Assembly (NCBI GenBank): GCA_021846505.1
Contig: JAJZWV010000003.1
Location: 1 to 64,000, forward strand
Origin: Bacillota bacterium
GTDB lineage: Bacteria; Bacillota; Sulfobacillia; Sulfobacillales; JAIMBI01
Length of the DNA stretch: 64,000 nucleotides
Reading direction: 5' to 3'
Position 1 is the stretch's first letter. Each line of letters begins with the position of its first letter. This document shows, piece after piece, positions 27,985-36,690 of this stretch. The notes below the pieces were generated by a model that was given only the letters and a program-made list of their open reading frames with translations, had not been told where the DNA came from and did not search any database. A program made the position numbers and the translations under genes.

Positions 27985-28429
27985 GCGCCTCGGGATGGTC
28001 TGGCGCCGGCGGCGGCGCCGGGCGCAACTCTTCTGCGGCCCGCCCCAGCACACCGTTGATAAAGCGCTTCGCCGCCGGCGTGCTGAACCGGTCGGCCAGC
28101 TGGACCGCCTCGGCAATGGCCACCGCCGTCGGCACCTCGGGCTCGTGGCCCAGCTCGTACAGGCCCACGCGCAAGATGGCCCGGTCCACGGTGCTCATCC
28201 GCTCCACACGCCACGCGACGGCCAAGCGATCCAGCTCTCGGTCCAGGGAGACTCGGTTGGTGATCACCCCATCCAGCAGGCGCTTCGCGTAGCGGTGCCC
28301 ACTCTGGCCCATGCGCGGAACCAAGCGCGCCGCCAGGCGCTCCGGCTCCGCCGCCACCAGGTCGTGCTCGTACAGCCACTGCACGGCCGTCTCGCGCGCC
28401 TTGCCCGAACGGGATCCGCGAAACCTCAT
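27971..28429 (-). CDS. nusB: Transcription antitermination factor NusB
   Basis: Binds boxA RNA with NusE/S10 during rRNA antitermination. The 152-residue all-helical protein has SGKARETAVQWLYEHDLV at the N-terminus and the family end AIAEAVQLADRFSTPAAKRFINGVLGRAAEEL. The ATG at 28429 gives the usual start M-R-F-R; the extra 20 residues upstream are not conserved. The Pro-rich tail PAPPPAPDHPEAHGG is an addition. Confidence 0.94.
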   Translation of the reverse strand: MRFRGSRSGKARETAVQWLYEHDLVAAEPERLAARLVPRMGQSGHRYAKRLLDGVITNRVSLDRELDRLAVAWRVERMSTVDRAILRVGLYELGHEPEVPTAVAIAEAVQLADRFSTPAAKRFINGVLGRAAEELRPAPPPAPDHPEAHGGS

Positions 28430-28533
28430 TCCCACTGCCCCCCTGCCCCACCGCCTCCGCTGCTGAACTCCCGGCTTGCTGCCATCCATAGTGCCCCAAC
28501 CCGGCGGGGGACCGCCAGGTTCGCCGACGCCCC

Positions 28534-28923
28534 TCAGGAGTGCTTCAGCGGCAAGGCGGTGTCCTCCGCCGCCTCTGGGGGGAAGGTCACCCCCTGCACA
28601 TGAATATTCACCTGCCGCACGGAGAGCCCCGTCATGGTTTCTACGGCCTCCTTGACCCGCGTCTGGACTTGATTGGCCACATCTGGGATCCGGGCCCCAA
28701 ACGCCACCGCCAAGTACAGGTCCAGCGTCGCCACGCCATCCGACACATCCACCTTGACGCCCTTGGACATGCTGCGCTTGCCCAAGAGCTCCGTGATGCC
28801 TCCCACTAAGCCGCCCGACATGCCGGCCACGCCGGCCACTTCCGAAGCCGCGATGCCGGCAATAATCTCCACTACATCGTTCGCGATGTGAACGCTGCCG
28901 CCTTCCGTCACTTCTGCCGCCAT
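28534..28923 (-). CDS. Asp23/Gls24 family envelope stress response protein
   Basis: A 129-residue soluble alpha/beta protein (DUF322; YqhY in Bacillus). Typical motifs are GSVHIANDVVEIIAGIAASEVAGVAGMSG and IPDVANQVQTRVKEAVETMTGLSVRQVNIHVQGV. Its place between accC and nusB is conserved in Firmicutes, and in Bacillus YqhY influences acetyl-CoA carboxylase activity. The ATG at 28923 follows AAGGGGG by about 9 nt. Confidence 0.93.
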   Translation of the reverse strand: MAAEVTEGGSVHIANDVVEIIAGIAASEVAGVAGMSGGLVGGITELLGKRSMSKGVKVDVSDGVATLDLYLAVAFGARIPDVANQVQTRVKEAVETMTGLSVRQVNIHVQGVTFPPEAAEDTALPLKHS

Positions 28924-28955
28924 GCTGCTGGCCCCCTTGTCCCTAGGTGCGGGCA

Positions 28956-30302
28956 TCAGGCGCCCGCGATCCGATCCGCCAGAAAGTGCGTCGACAAGCG
29001 GCCGGCCACAAACTCGGGATCCTCCATCAGCTGGCGGTGCAGCCCCAGCGTGGTGTGCACCCCTTCCACCTGAAACTCGTACAGCGCGCGCCGCATGCGC
29101 GCCACAGCCTCGTCGCGGTCGCGGCCCCACACCACCAGCTTGGCCAGCAGCGAGTCATAAAACGGCTGCACCTGGTAGCCGGCATACGCGCCATCGTCGA
29201 CCCGCACGCCGGGACCGAGTGCGGGAACCCAGGTCGATACGGTGCCAGGCGACGGCCGAAACTGATGCTCCGGATCCTCCGCATTGATGCGGCACTCAAT
29301 GGACCACCCGGTCATGTGGACCTCGTCCTGCCCAAACGACAGCGGCTCTCCCGCCGCAATGCGGATTTGCTCTTTCACAATGTCGATGCCGGTCACCATC
29401 TCGGTCACCGCGTGCTCCACCTGCACCCGGGTGTTCATCTCCATGAAGTAAAAGCGGCCGTCCTCATCCAGCAGAAACTCCAGCGTCCCGGCCGACGCGT
29501 ACTGCACCGCGCGGGCGGCTTTCACGGCCGCCTCGCTCATCGCCGCCCGTATCTCGGGCGTGAGCGCCGGCGAGGGCGCTTCTTCCATCACTTTCTGGCG
29601 GCGCCGCTGGAGGGACGACTCGCGCTCTCCCAGCGTCACCACGTTCCCCTGCTCGTCCGCGAGCACCTGGATCTCAATGTGGCGCGGGTTCGCGATGAAA
29701 CGCTCCAAGTATACATCTGAATTGGCGAACGACGACTGAGCCTCGCGCGCCGCCCGCTCAAAGCCGTCAGCCAGCTGGTCCGCCGACTCCACGATGCGGA
29801 TCCCCCGGCCGCCGCCGCCGCCGCTGGCTTTCACCAGCAGCGGGTAGCCAATGCGCTCTGCAGCCCGCCGGGCCTCCTCGAGCGTCGCCACCACGCCGTC
29901 CGAGCCGGGGATCACGGGCACGCCGGCCGCCGCCATGGTACGGCGGGCGGCAGCCTTGTCGCCCATGCGCTCAATAGCCCCTGGCTCGGGGCCGATGAAC
30001 TTAAGGTTCCAGATGCGGCACACCTCGGCAAAGCGATGATTCTCCGACAGAAACCCATAGCCCGGGTGAACCGCCTCCGCGCCCGTCTGCACGGCCGCGT
30101 TGATGACGTTGGGAATGTGCAGATAGCTTTCGCTGGACGGCGCCGGGCCGATCGGAAAGCGCTCGTCCGCGTAGCGCACGTGGAGCGCGTCCCGATCGGC
30201 CTCGGAGTACACCGCCACCGTCTGAATTCCCAACTCGCGCGCCGCTCGCAGCACGCGCATCGCGATCTCGCCGCGGTTCGCCACCAGAATCTTCTTAAAC
30301 AG
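28956..30302 (-). CDS. accC: Biotin carboxylase (acetyl-CoA carboxylase subunit AccC)
   Basis: ATP-dependent carboxylation of the biotin carrier in malonyl-CoA synthesis. The 448-residue ATP-grasp protein has [40 protein letters not shown], the catalytic [10 protein letters not shown] and [10 protein letters not shown]. The conserved N-terminus is Met-Phe-Lys-Lys; the matching codon is CTG at 30302, 8 nt after GGAGG, while the GTG at 30311 touches that site directly. I therefore prefer CTG. The partner accB, normally immediately upstream, is absent here. Confidence 0.95.
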   Translation of the reverse strand: MFKKILVANRGEIAMRVLRAARELGIQTVAVYSEADRDALHVRYADERFPIGPAPSSESYLHIPNVINAAVQTGAEAVHPGYGFLSENHRFAEVCRIWNLKFIGPEPGAIERMGDKAAARRTMAAAGVPVIPGSDGVVATLEEARRAAERIGYPLLVKASGGGGGRGIRIVESADQLADGFERAAREAQSSFANSDVYLERFIANPRHIEIQVLADEQGNVVTLGERESSLQRRRQKVMEEAPSPALTPEIRAAMSEAAVKAARAVQYASAGTLEFLLDEDGRFYFMEMNTRVQVEHAVTEMVTGIDIVKEQIRIAAGEPLSFGQDEVHMTGWSIECRINAEDPEHQFRPSPGTVSTWVPALGPGVRVDDGAYAGYQVQPFYDSLLAKLVVWGRDRDEAVARMRRALYEFQVEGVHTTLGLHRQLMEDPEFVAGRLSTHFLADRIAGA

Positions 30303-30364
30303 ACCGTACACCTCCGCCTCTATTCACCCTATGACACCACAGGGCGTCGGGGGTGTCCAGAGGT

Positions 30365-30889
30365 TTAAGAGCTGCCGCCCGGTCCCGTCTTGGGAATAAT
30401 CACGATGTCCTGCGGCGGGATCCCCGTGATTTGGGTCGTCGTGTCCGCTATCTGCGCCACCTGCTGGGTCGTCAGGCGAGACATCCCGACCACGATTTGG
30501 GCCGAATTGGGGTCAAGCGTCACCACGGCCAGCGGGAAGCCGTGGCCAGACAGAACCCCTTCCACCTGCATCGCCTGCTTCCACGACTGCTGGTCCTGCA
30601 CCAGCGTGAGTTCTGCCTGGCTTTTGGCTGTCGCCGACACGGCCGAGTTTTTCACGATGCCCTGCAGGGTCGCAATTTCGCGGCTCATCAGCTGGTCGCG
30701 GCTCTGCTTCAGGTTGGCGAAGTAGTTGGCCGTCATCCGGCTGGCCGCGCCGGTGGATGAAGGCGGCGCACTGGCCGCCTGGCTGCCGCCGGGGCTGGAC
30801 GTCGTGGGATGGTGGTACGCCACATAGCCCACCAGCACCGCCAGCACCCCGAGAAACGCAATGAATCGCACCAACGCCGACCGATTCAT
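30365..30889 (-). CDS. spoIIIAH: Stage III sporulation protein AH
   Basis: A 174-residue protein with one N-terminal membrane anchor (LVRFIAFLGVLAVLVGYVAYH), a low-complexity Ser/Pro linker and a C-terminal ring-forming domain related to YscJ/FliF (SRDQLMSREIATLQGIVKN...QAELTLVQDQQSW). It makes up the mother-cell side of the SpoIIQ-SpoIIIAH channel in Bacillus. The start at 30889 follows AGGAGG. It is the last gene of spoIIIA. Confidence 0.88.
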   Translation of the reverse strand: MNRSALVRFIAFLGVLAVLVGYVAYHHPTTSSPGGSQAASAPPSSTGAASRMTANYFANLKQSRDQLMSREIATLQGIVKNSAVSATAKSQAELTLVQDQQSWKQAMQVEGVLSGHGFPLAVVTLDPNSAQIVVGMSRLTTQQVAQIADTTTQITGIPPQDIVIIPKTGPGGSS

Positions 30890-30965
30890 GGCCCGATCGC
30901 CTCCTCTAAGCACGGTTGATCACGGCAGAGCGCCAGCGCCCCACCCATCGCCACCACCCGGTCCG

Positions 30966-31010
30966 ATCTGACCCCATCCCATCTGACCCCATCCCCTCTG
31001 ACCCGATCCT
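30966..31010. repeat. Three tandem 15-bp repeats
   Basis: ATCTGACCCCATCCC occurs twice exactly (30966-30980, 30981-30995) and once with three changes (CTCTGACCCGATCCT, 30996-31010), between spoIIIAG and spoIIIAH. Confidence 0.85.
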
Positions 31011-31054
31011 TCCGCCTGGCCACCGAGGGAGGCTGAAAGCCCGGGCGCGGCCCG

Positions 31055-31519
31055 TCATCCCCCATCCGGCAGCACCGCCACTTGGTACGCCGATACCTGC
31101 AGCAGCGTCTCCACCGCCGTGGTTATTTCCTGCCGCACCGCCGGTGCGCTGGCGCCCGTCGCCACTACCACCACCCCGCTCACCTTAGGGGCCACCACGC
31201 GTTCGCTGGTGCGCTGCGTGGCAAATTGGGTCTCCGCCCCCGAGGCCAGCGTCACGGCCACCTGCACGCGGCCGCTCCCGGGGATGGCCGCCACCACCGC
31301 CGCCACGGCCTGGTCCAGCTGGGCCTCCTGACCCGCGAGGCCGGCGGCCCCTGCCGCGGCCGCTGGCGGGCCCGGCGATGCCGGCTTGGCCGCCGCTCCC
31401 CCCCAAGAGCCCCACGCCACCAGCGCGATGCCCAGCCCTCCGACCACCAAGAGGCGCCACATGGTGGAGCGGTCATCGCGCCACAGGTTACTGAGATTGC
31501 TGCGCCAGTTGAGATCCAT
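31055..31519 (-). CDS. spoIIIAG: Stage III sporulation protein AG
   Basis: A 154-residue membrane protein with one N-terminal transmembrane segment (WRLLVVGGLGIALVAWGSW), an Ala/Pro linker and a ring-building domain (QLDQAVAAVVAAIPGSGRVQVAVTLASG, VVVVATGASAPAVRQEITTAVETLL). In Bacillus SpoIIIAG forms a large ring in the feeding-tube channel between mother cell and forespore. It is shorter than the Bacillus protein. ATG follows AGGGAG. Its start overlaps spoIIIAF by 32 nt. Confidence 0.92.
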   Translation of the reverse strand: MDLNWRSNLSNLWRDDRSTMWRLLVVGGLGIALVAWGSWGGAAAKPASPGPPAAAAGAAGLAGQEAQLDQAVAAVVAAIPGSGRVQVAVTLASGAETQFATQRTSERVVAPKVSGVVVVATGASAPAVRQEITTAVETLLQVSAYQVAVLPDGG

Positions 31520-32006
31520 GTCCCGCTCTCCCTTCAGCCCCGGCGCCCCCGGCCGTGTTCGGACCCGGCTGGAGTGCCACCTGCACGCGCCGGGCGGGCA
31601 CCTGCATCACCTCCTCCACGGCCGCCTGGGCGGCTTGTGCCACCCCCGGCGACAGGTGCTGGCCCGAGACGAGGACTCGCACACCTGCAGCGTCTGACTG
31701 CACCACCACGCCCTCCACGCCGGGCAAGCTTTCCACCACGGCCGCTACCTCCTGGCGCTCCTGGCGCTGTACCAGCTGGCCCAGGTGGCTCGGACGCGCG
31801 GCTTGGAGCCAGCGGCTCGCCAGCGGCCGCGAAACCCCTTGGATCAAGCTCCACACGGGGCCAATCAGCGCCAGGAGGATAATCAGCCCTGCCACGAGGC
31901 TCGCGTAGCGCTTTAAGTCTCCCACCGGCAGCAGCCACTCGAGCAGGGTCGCCAGCAGCGCCAGCACAATGAGGGTGCGCACCCACTCCGCGACGCCGGG
32001 GATCAC
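31488..32006 (-). CDS. spoIIIAF: Stage III sporulation protein AF
   Basis: A 172-residue protein with two N-terminal membrane segments (EWVRTLIVLALLATLLEWLLP and YASLVAGLIILLALIGPVW) and a soluble C-terminal ring-building domain (EVAAVVESLPGVEGVVVQSD). The GTG at 32006 overlaps the spoIIIAE stop (GTGA). Reading further upstream would follow spoIIIAE in a second frame and is rejected. Confidence 0.9.
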   Translation of the reverse strand: MIPGVAEWVRTLIVLALLATLLEWLLPVGDLKRYASLVAGLIILLALIGPVWSLIQGVSRPLASRWLQAARPSHLGQLVQRQERQEVAAVVESLPGVEGVVVQSDAAGVRVLVSGQHLSPGVAQAAQAAVEEVMQVPARRVQVALQPGPNTAGGAGAEGRAGHGSQLAQQSQ

Positions 32007-33160
32007 GGCGCCACCCCACTGGCGGTGGACACCACCAGCGACACGGTGAGAAAGAACATCAGGGCCACGGCGGCGCCCACGGCCGCCAAGAGCCCCAGCC
32101 CCCCCGCCATGACCTGCAGGGTTTTGCCCACGCTGGCCACGCCCAGCGGCTCGGCGCCGGCGGCGGCCAGCCGGTACAGCAGGCTCAGAATGAGCACTTT
32201 GACCAGGGGAAACACCACCGTCAGCATCACGCCCAGGGCGACCGTGACGCCGACCGCCGTCAGCAGCAGCCCCGACGACCGCAGCACGACGTCCATCGCG
32301 TCCGAGAACAGCTTCCCCACCACCGGAATCGCGGCGTTGGTCAAAAACTTGCCGGTGCGGAGGGCGAGCCCGTCGGCCACCTTGCCGGCGGCGTTCTCCA
32401 TGGCCACGGTGGCCAGGAACAGCGTCAGCAGTCCGCCCAGGCTGAACATCGCCACTTGCTTCAGCAAGCCCGCCAGCTGGGTGAGCCGAAATTCCGGCAT
32501 CCAAGCCGACACCACCTCTAAGCCCACCGCCAGCAGCACCAGCGGCAGCACCCAGTCCGTCGTGGCCAGCGCCACCAGGTTGACGGCGCCGATAATGAGC
32601 GGGTGAAACAGCCCCGCCGAGGTCACCGCGCCGCTGGACGCCATCAGCACCACCACCACCGGAATCGACGCCTCCATCAGGTGGAGCAGGCTGTGCATCA
32701 TGGTAGCGACGACGCCGACCGCCATTCCAAACGACGACAGGGCCACCGCCACCAGCGCCGCGGTCACCACCAGCTGGGCCACCTGGGCCACGTCCCGGCC
32801 GGGAAACGCATCGGCCAGCCGCAGGACCACCGCTCCCACCACCGTGAGCACCAGCAGAATGCCCAGCAGCCGGCCCTCCACCAGCACGTCGCCGCCGGCC
32901 GCCTGCAGCACCGACCCTAACAGCTGGTGCACCTGAAACGGGTTCTGGTGGGTCAAGAGGTCGTGCACCATGGTGCCGACCGACAGATGAGGAGCCCCCG
33001 GGCTGGTGCCGAGCTGGGCCAAGGCGCGATCCAGCTCCCGCGTGTCGAGCGTCTTCAGCTCGCGCACCGCTGGGCTGACGGGAGCGGCCCACGCCGCCGG
33101 AGCCCACGCCCCACTGCCCGCCGCCACACCGACCCCCGCCGCCACCGCCCACTGCTTCAC
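32003..33160 (-). CDS. spoIIIAE: Stage III sporulation protein AE
   Basis: A 385-residue protein with a signal-like N-terminus (to about 26), a short extracytoplasmic segment and seven or eight hydrophobic segments. ALRTGKFLTNAAIPVVGKLFSDAMDVV is the strongly conserved family block. It is the main membrane component of the SpoIIIA channel. The GTG start at 33160 lies directly against its GGAGG; an in-frame GTG five codons later is possible. Confidence 0.95.
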   Translation of the reverse strand: MKQWAVAAGVGVAAGSGAWAPAAWAAPVSPAVRELKTLDTRELDRALAQLGTSPGAPHLSVGTMVHDLLTHQNPFQVHQLLGSVLQAAGGDVLVEGRLLGILLVLTVVGAVVLRLADAFPGRDVAQVAQLVVTAALVAVALSSFGMAVGVVATMMHSLLHLMEASIPVVVVLMASSGAVTSAGLFHPLIIGAVNLVALATTDWVLPLVLLAVGLEVVSAWMPEFRLTQLAGLLKQVAMFSLGGLLTLFLATVAMENAAGKVADGLALRTGKFLTNAAIPVVGKLFSDAMDVVLRSSGLLLTAVGVTVALGVMLTVVFPLVKVLILSLLYRLAAAGAEPLGVASVGKTLQVMAGGLGLLAAVGAAVALMFFLTVSLVVSTASGVAP

Positions 33161-33189
33161 CCTCCGTTCCCCCTCACCGCCACCAATCC

Positions 33190-33585
33190 TCAGCCGGGAA
33201 TCATCTTGAACAGCAGCTGCACGATGGCGGTCAGCACCGGCACGGCCAACACTAAGATCAGCACCTTGCCCGCCAGCTCCACCTTGCCCGCGAGCGCCCC
33301 TTCCCCGGCATCCCGCGCCACCTCGGCCCCGAGGGTGGCGAGATATGCAATCCCCAGGACCTTCAACAGCAGGGCCAGGTACAGCCCCCGCACATGCGCA
33401 AGGGTCGCAATGCGGCCCAGCGCCGCCACCACCTGGGCCAGCGGCACCAAAATCGCCAGCAGCAGCACCACCGCGGCCGCCAGCCGCACCACCATCGCCA
33501 CCGACCGCTGCTGGAACTGCCCCAGGACCGCCAGCAGGACGGTGGCGGTGAGCCCGACGCCCACCAAGCGCAGGACGGTGGTCAT
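33190..33585 (-). CDS. spoIIIAD: Stage III sporulation protein AD
   Basis: A 131-residue membrane protein with about four hydrophobic segments, in family order after spoIIIAC. GIAYLATLGAEVARDAGEGALAGKVELAGKVLILVLAVPVLTAIV is the conserved C-terminal region. Part of the mother-cell membrane base of the SpoIIIA channel. A six-nucleotide gap separates it from spoIIIAC. Confidence 0.93.
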   Translation of the reverse strand: MTTVLRLVGVGLTATVLLAVLGQFQQRSVAMVVRLAAAVVLLLAILVPLAQVVAALGRIATLAHVRGLYLALLLKVLGIAYLATLGAEVARDAGEGALAGKVELAGKVLILVLAVPVLTAIVQLLFKMIPG

Positions 33586-33591
33586 GGCGGG

Positions 33592-33789
33592 CTATAGGTG
33601 GAACAGGGTGAGCACCGTCTTGAACAGCTGCCCGATCACCTGCACCACCATCAGGAGCATCACCGCCACGCCGCCCACGGCCACCAAATTGCCAAGTTCC
33701 TTGCGGTTGACGCGGTCCAGAATTTCGTAGGCGATCGCCACCACGAACCCGATGCCGGCCAGCCGCAGGATCAGGTCAATGTTGACCAT
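33592..33789 (-). CDS. spoIIIAC: Stage III sporulation protein AC
   Basis: A 65-residue protein with two transmembrane segments and the conserved loop YEILDRVNRKELGNLVAVGG, matching SpoIIIAC in length and pattern. AAGGAGG lies 5-6 nt before the ATG. Part of the SpoIIIA channel base. Confidence 0.95.
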   Translation of the reverse strand: MVNIDLILRLAGIGFVVAIAYEILDRVNRKELGNLVAVGGVAVMLLMVVQVIGQLFKTVLTLFHL

Positions 33790-33811
33790 GCTGCCTCCTT
33801 GCCCCCCTGCC

Positions 33812-34330
33812 TCACGCCACGAGCACCGCTAGGGCCACCGCCGACAGCGCCACCAGGCTGCCCACCGCCCGCCCGGCCCCATCGCGCGCGTGCCGCGCCT
33901 CACCTTCCAGGCGGGACAATCGCTGCCGGCACGCGTCCAAGTGCACCACGGCCTGTTCGCGGGAGTAGCGGCCCAGCACGGGCCCCAGCTCCATCAGCAC
34001 GGCCGCGTCCTCCGGCGCCAGAAAGTCCGCCGCGGCAAGGCAGTCGCGCCACACCGCTTCGGTCGTCCCTCGCGACGCCAAGCCCTGAAGAAACCGCCCG
34101 GTGGCTCGCCCCACACCGGGAGGCGCGCCGCGCCGCGCCTCCGCCACCGCTCGGGACAGTTCTCGGCCCTGCCACATCACCTCGGAGCCCAGGCGCGCCA
34201 GCCAGGTTTGCCAGCCCGCCAGCTCCTCTACCCGGCGCCGGTACGGGCGGGCAGCGACGCGGCCCCCGAGCATGCCCGCCAGCGCGAGCAGCAGCGCTCC
34301 CAGCACTCGGAGCGACCACGGCGCCGGCAT
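33812..34330 (-). CDS. spoIIIAB: Stage III sporulation protein AB
   Basis: A 172-residue protein with an N-terminal and a C-terminal membrane segment and a helical middle resembling a type II/IV secretion F-domain (ELAGWQTWLARLGSEVMWQGRELSRAV; LGRYSREQAVVHLDACRQRL). The ATG overlaps the spoIIIAA stop by 1 nt (TGATG). Works with the ATPase SpoIIIAA. Confidence 0.92.
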   Translation of the reverse strand: MPAPWSLRVLGALLLALAGMLGGRVAARPYRRRVEELAGWQTWLARLGSEVMWQGRELSRAVAEARRGAPPGVGRATGRFLQGLASRGTTEAVWRDCLAAADFLAPEDAAVLMELGPVLGRYSREQAVVHLDACRQRLSRLEGEARHARDGAGRAVGSLVALSAVALAVLVA

Positions 34331-35265
34331 CAGACGCGCCCCGCGCCCAGCAGCTTGCCGCCGGGGCCCAGCTCCACCACGGCGTCCACTACCATGTTCC
34401 GCAGGAGCGCGCCCACCATCGGATGGCGGCGGGCTTCCGCGCGGCTCGCCGCATGCGCCGTGGCCAGCACCGCACAGCCGGACCGCCGCACCCATTCCAG
34501 GGCCGCGACGTCCTCCTCGCTGCCCACTTCGTCCACCGCCACGGCGTCGGGCCCGAGCGCGCGGACCGCCGCGCGCAGGCCCGCGGGCTTGGGCCATCCG
34601 TCGAGCACGTCCGTGTGAGCGCCCAGGTCCAGCCGGTCTGGCCCCGTGCCCCCCTGAATCTCACTCCGCTCGTCCACCACCACCAGGCGGCGGCCGGCCT
34701 CGGACCACTGGCGCACCAAATCCCGGAGCACGGTCGTTTTCCCCGTCCGCGGCGGCCCCACCAGCAGCACCGACGGATCCGTGCGGTCGGGAACCACCTT
34801 CGCCAGCATCTGCAGCACGCCATCGGCGGCGCCCCGCACCGCGCGGGCAACGCGCAGGTCCACGCCGGTCCAGTCGCGGAGGGTGGCCACCCGCCCCTGG
34901 CTTAAGACGGCGCGGCCGGCCAACCCCGCCCGATGTCCGCCGGGCAGCGTCAGAAAGCCCTCCGCCAGCTCATGCTCGCGGGCATACAGCGATCGGTCGG
35001 CGAGGCGCTCCACCAGGGCGGCGATGTCGTCGGGGGCCAGGACCGGCAGCCCCGCGGCGCGGTCAGACGCCCCGCCCGGGCCCAGATAGGTCCACCAGCC
35101 GGACCCGTACAGCACCACGGGGCGGCGCACCCGAAAGCGAATTTCCTCGAGGCTGGCGGCCTGCTCCCGGCGCTGGGTGCCAAACCGAAGAAAGCCGGGC
35201 ACTAGCATGCTGGGCAGCCACTGCTCCATTCCGCCGGCCACGGCCGCCGACACCGAATTCACCAC
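34330..35265 (-). CDS. spoIIIAA: Stage III sporulation protein AA, ATPase
   Basis: A 311-residue secretion-type AAA ATPase that energises the SpoIIIA channel. The N-terminal domain has the signature SLEEIRFRVRRPVVL, followed by Walker A GPPRTGKTT (170-178), Walker B LVVVDERSEI (D198-E199), and DAVAVDEVGSEED. The start is a GTG pair at 35265/35262 after GGGAGGG; the ATG at 35229 would also serve. First gene of spoIIIAA-AH; all eight members are present in order. Confidence 0.94.
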   Translation of the reverse strand: MVNSVSAAVAGGMEQWLPSMLVPGFLRFGTQRREQAASLEEIRFRVRRPVVLYGSGWWTYLGPGGASDRAAGLPVLAPDDIAALVERLADRSLYAREHELAEGFLTLPGGHRAGLAGRAVLSQGRVATLRDWTGVDLRVARAVRGAADGVLQMLAKVVPDRTDPSVLLVGPPRTGKTTVLRDLVRQWSEAGRRLVVVDERSEIQGGTGPDRLDLGAHTDVLDGWPKPAGLRAAVRALGPDAVAVDEVGSEEDVAALEWVRRSGCAVLATAHAASRAEARRHPMVGALLRNMVVDAVVELGPGGKLLGAGRV

Positions 35266-35297
35266 GCCCGTCCCTCCCGTCCGCGTCGTCGTGGACC

Positions 35298-35325
35298 ACT
35301 CTATGGGACGGGCCGCCGGCTTAGA
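35298..35325 (-). promoter_or_regulatory. Possible sigma-E promoter of spoIIIA
   Basis: The minus strand has CATAGAGT (35298-35305), 6 of 8 to the sigma-E -10 consensus, 33 nt before the spoIIIAA start and just ahead of its ribosome-binding site. The -35 region 14 nt further (about 35320) matches poorly. spoIIIA is sigma-E-driven in Bacillus. Confidence 0.35.
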
Positions 35326-36119
35326 CGCCTTGGCTGGGCCTCGGGGGACTTTCGCCGCGCGCCCAGACCTCCAGCGCGCCGCGGGGGGATCACGGGCAGC
35401 GCGCCGCCCATCCCGCCGAGAGGTGACAGCGCAGCAGCCTCCGCTCGCTCCCGGCGCGGCTGGCCCGCGTGCAACAAGCCCCAGCCGATTTGGAGGCCCG
35501 CGGGGCGCCCGGAGGCGCCGTTCCGGCCGGATGGCGCCCAGATCAACGTTCCAGAGCTGGACCCTCACATCTTGGTGACCAAGACTCGGGGGTGTACAGC
35601 ACGCCGATGATGGGTCAGTGGTCGTGGATGCGAAGGCCGGGGTGATGGTCGGCGCGACCTTGTCGGCGCATCGCCATGACCAGCACGCGCGGGCTCCCGC
35701 CCTGACAGGGGGGGGCAAGGTCACCGAGGGGCGCGAGGGGCCCAGCTCACGGCGGACGCGGGGGCCTTTCCGCCGGGAGGCACTCCAGGCGGGCCATGGC
35801 GTCACGCAGCGCCGCTCCGGCGTCGTGGTGCTCACGGACACGCGGCACTTCCAAGTGGGGCATTTCGTGTGGCCGCCGGGGGCGCTGGCGGCCCTCGTGG
35901 CCCGCCCATTTTCTACCAGGCTGCGCCCTGGCCGCTATCTCTTGTCCGCCGCGACGCCAAAGAGTGGCGTGGGGTCGGAGACATCGCCGGCATATGCGGG
36001 GGGTGCACCTACTGGGGTCTTCCACGGTCGCCAGTCGGGCGAGATCCCCCCGGCTGAGACCGTGGCGCTTGTGCTGAGGGTGGCCTCGCTGGGCACGCGT
36101 CCCGGGTTGGTCGGCGTCG
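35326..36119. other. Gene-poor stretch, degraded sequence
   Basis: I see no supportable gene. Short protein-like stretches occur on the plus strand (around 35540-35585 and 35620-35690, the latter reading SVVVDAKAGVMVGATLSAHRHD) in different frames without starts or ribosome-binding sites. This is compatible with a decayed gene of unknown kind at the left edge of the accessory block. Confidence 0.5.
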
Positions 36120-36600
36120 AGTGAAAAGGATCCCCAACACCAGGTGCGCGGCTCCGGAGGCACCGATGTCTACAGGGATGGCCCAATCGGGAGCGGCGGT
36201 CAAGGTAGGGCGGGGCCCGCCATACGCCGGCAAAGCCGACCACCGATGGTGGAGCCAGGGCCCGAACGGGACCCAGGCAAACCCATGCAACCAGGGCAGG
36301 GAGGCCACGATGCCCGCATTCCAGCCACGGCGGCCCAGGTTAAGGGGCGCCGCTTCCAGCCAATGGACTGCGCTACCCTCGTCTCGAAGAGCCACGGCAG
36401 CCGAGCAGAGCCGCCAGCGGTGCCATGCCACGGCCAGCGACCCAAAGGTCCGTGGCCACCAGCCAGCGCCCATACCCGTACCCGGTGGTCGGGGCGCGGC
36501 CCAGTGGATTCACCGGTTGCCACCCGAGTGCGACACCCAAGGTTGCGGCCGCCACCGCGATGGCCAGGCGGCGCGCGGCGGACCAAACGCACCGCCAAGC
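36120..36600 (-). pseudogene. Possible remnant of a small membrane protein
   Basis: Two minus-strand frames carry protein-like, partly hydrophobic stretches in the right order: RRLAIAVAAATLGVALGWQPVNPLG then GRWLVATDLWVAG (about 36590-36440), and NLGRRGWNAGIVASLPWLHGFAWVPF to GASGAAHLVLGILF (about 36360-36125). They would join by a frameshift into one protein of about 150 residues with three or four membrane segments. No family recognised, no ribosome-binding site seen. Low confidence. Confidence 0.3.
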
Positions 36601-36690
36601 GGCGATCCCCGATGGCGCCAATCACCCCGGCCCTCCCGACGGGGCTCCTCGTTGATGGCGCTGTTCGGCGGGCCCCAGGGGAATCCTCGC

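Noticed and set aside
32007-33152. A 554-residue reading of SpoIIIAF
   Set aside because: Its first 380 residues are a shadow of spoIIIAE; the real start is the GTG at 32006 with a 4-nt overlap.
35618-36124. A 168-residue plus-strand hypothetical gene
   Set aside because: Only the first 25 residues look protein-like, and no start site or homologous pattern supports the whole frame.
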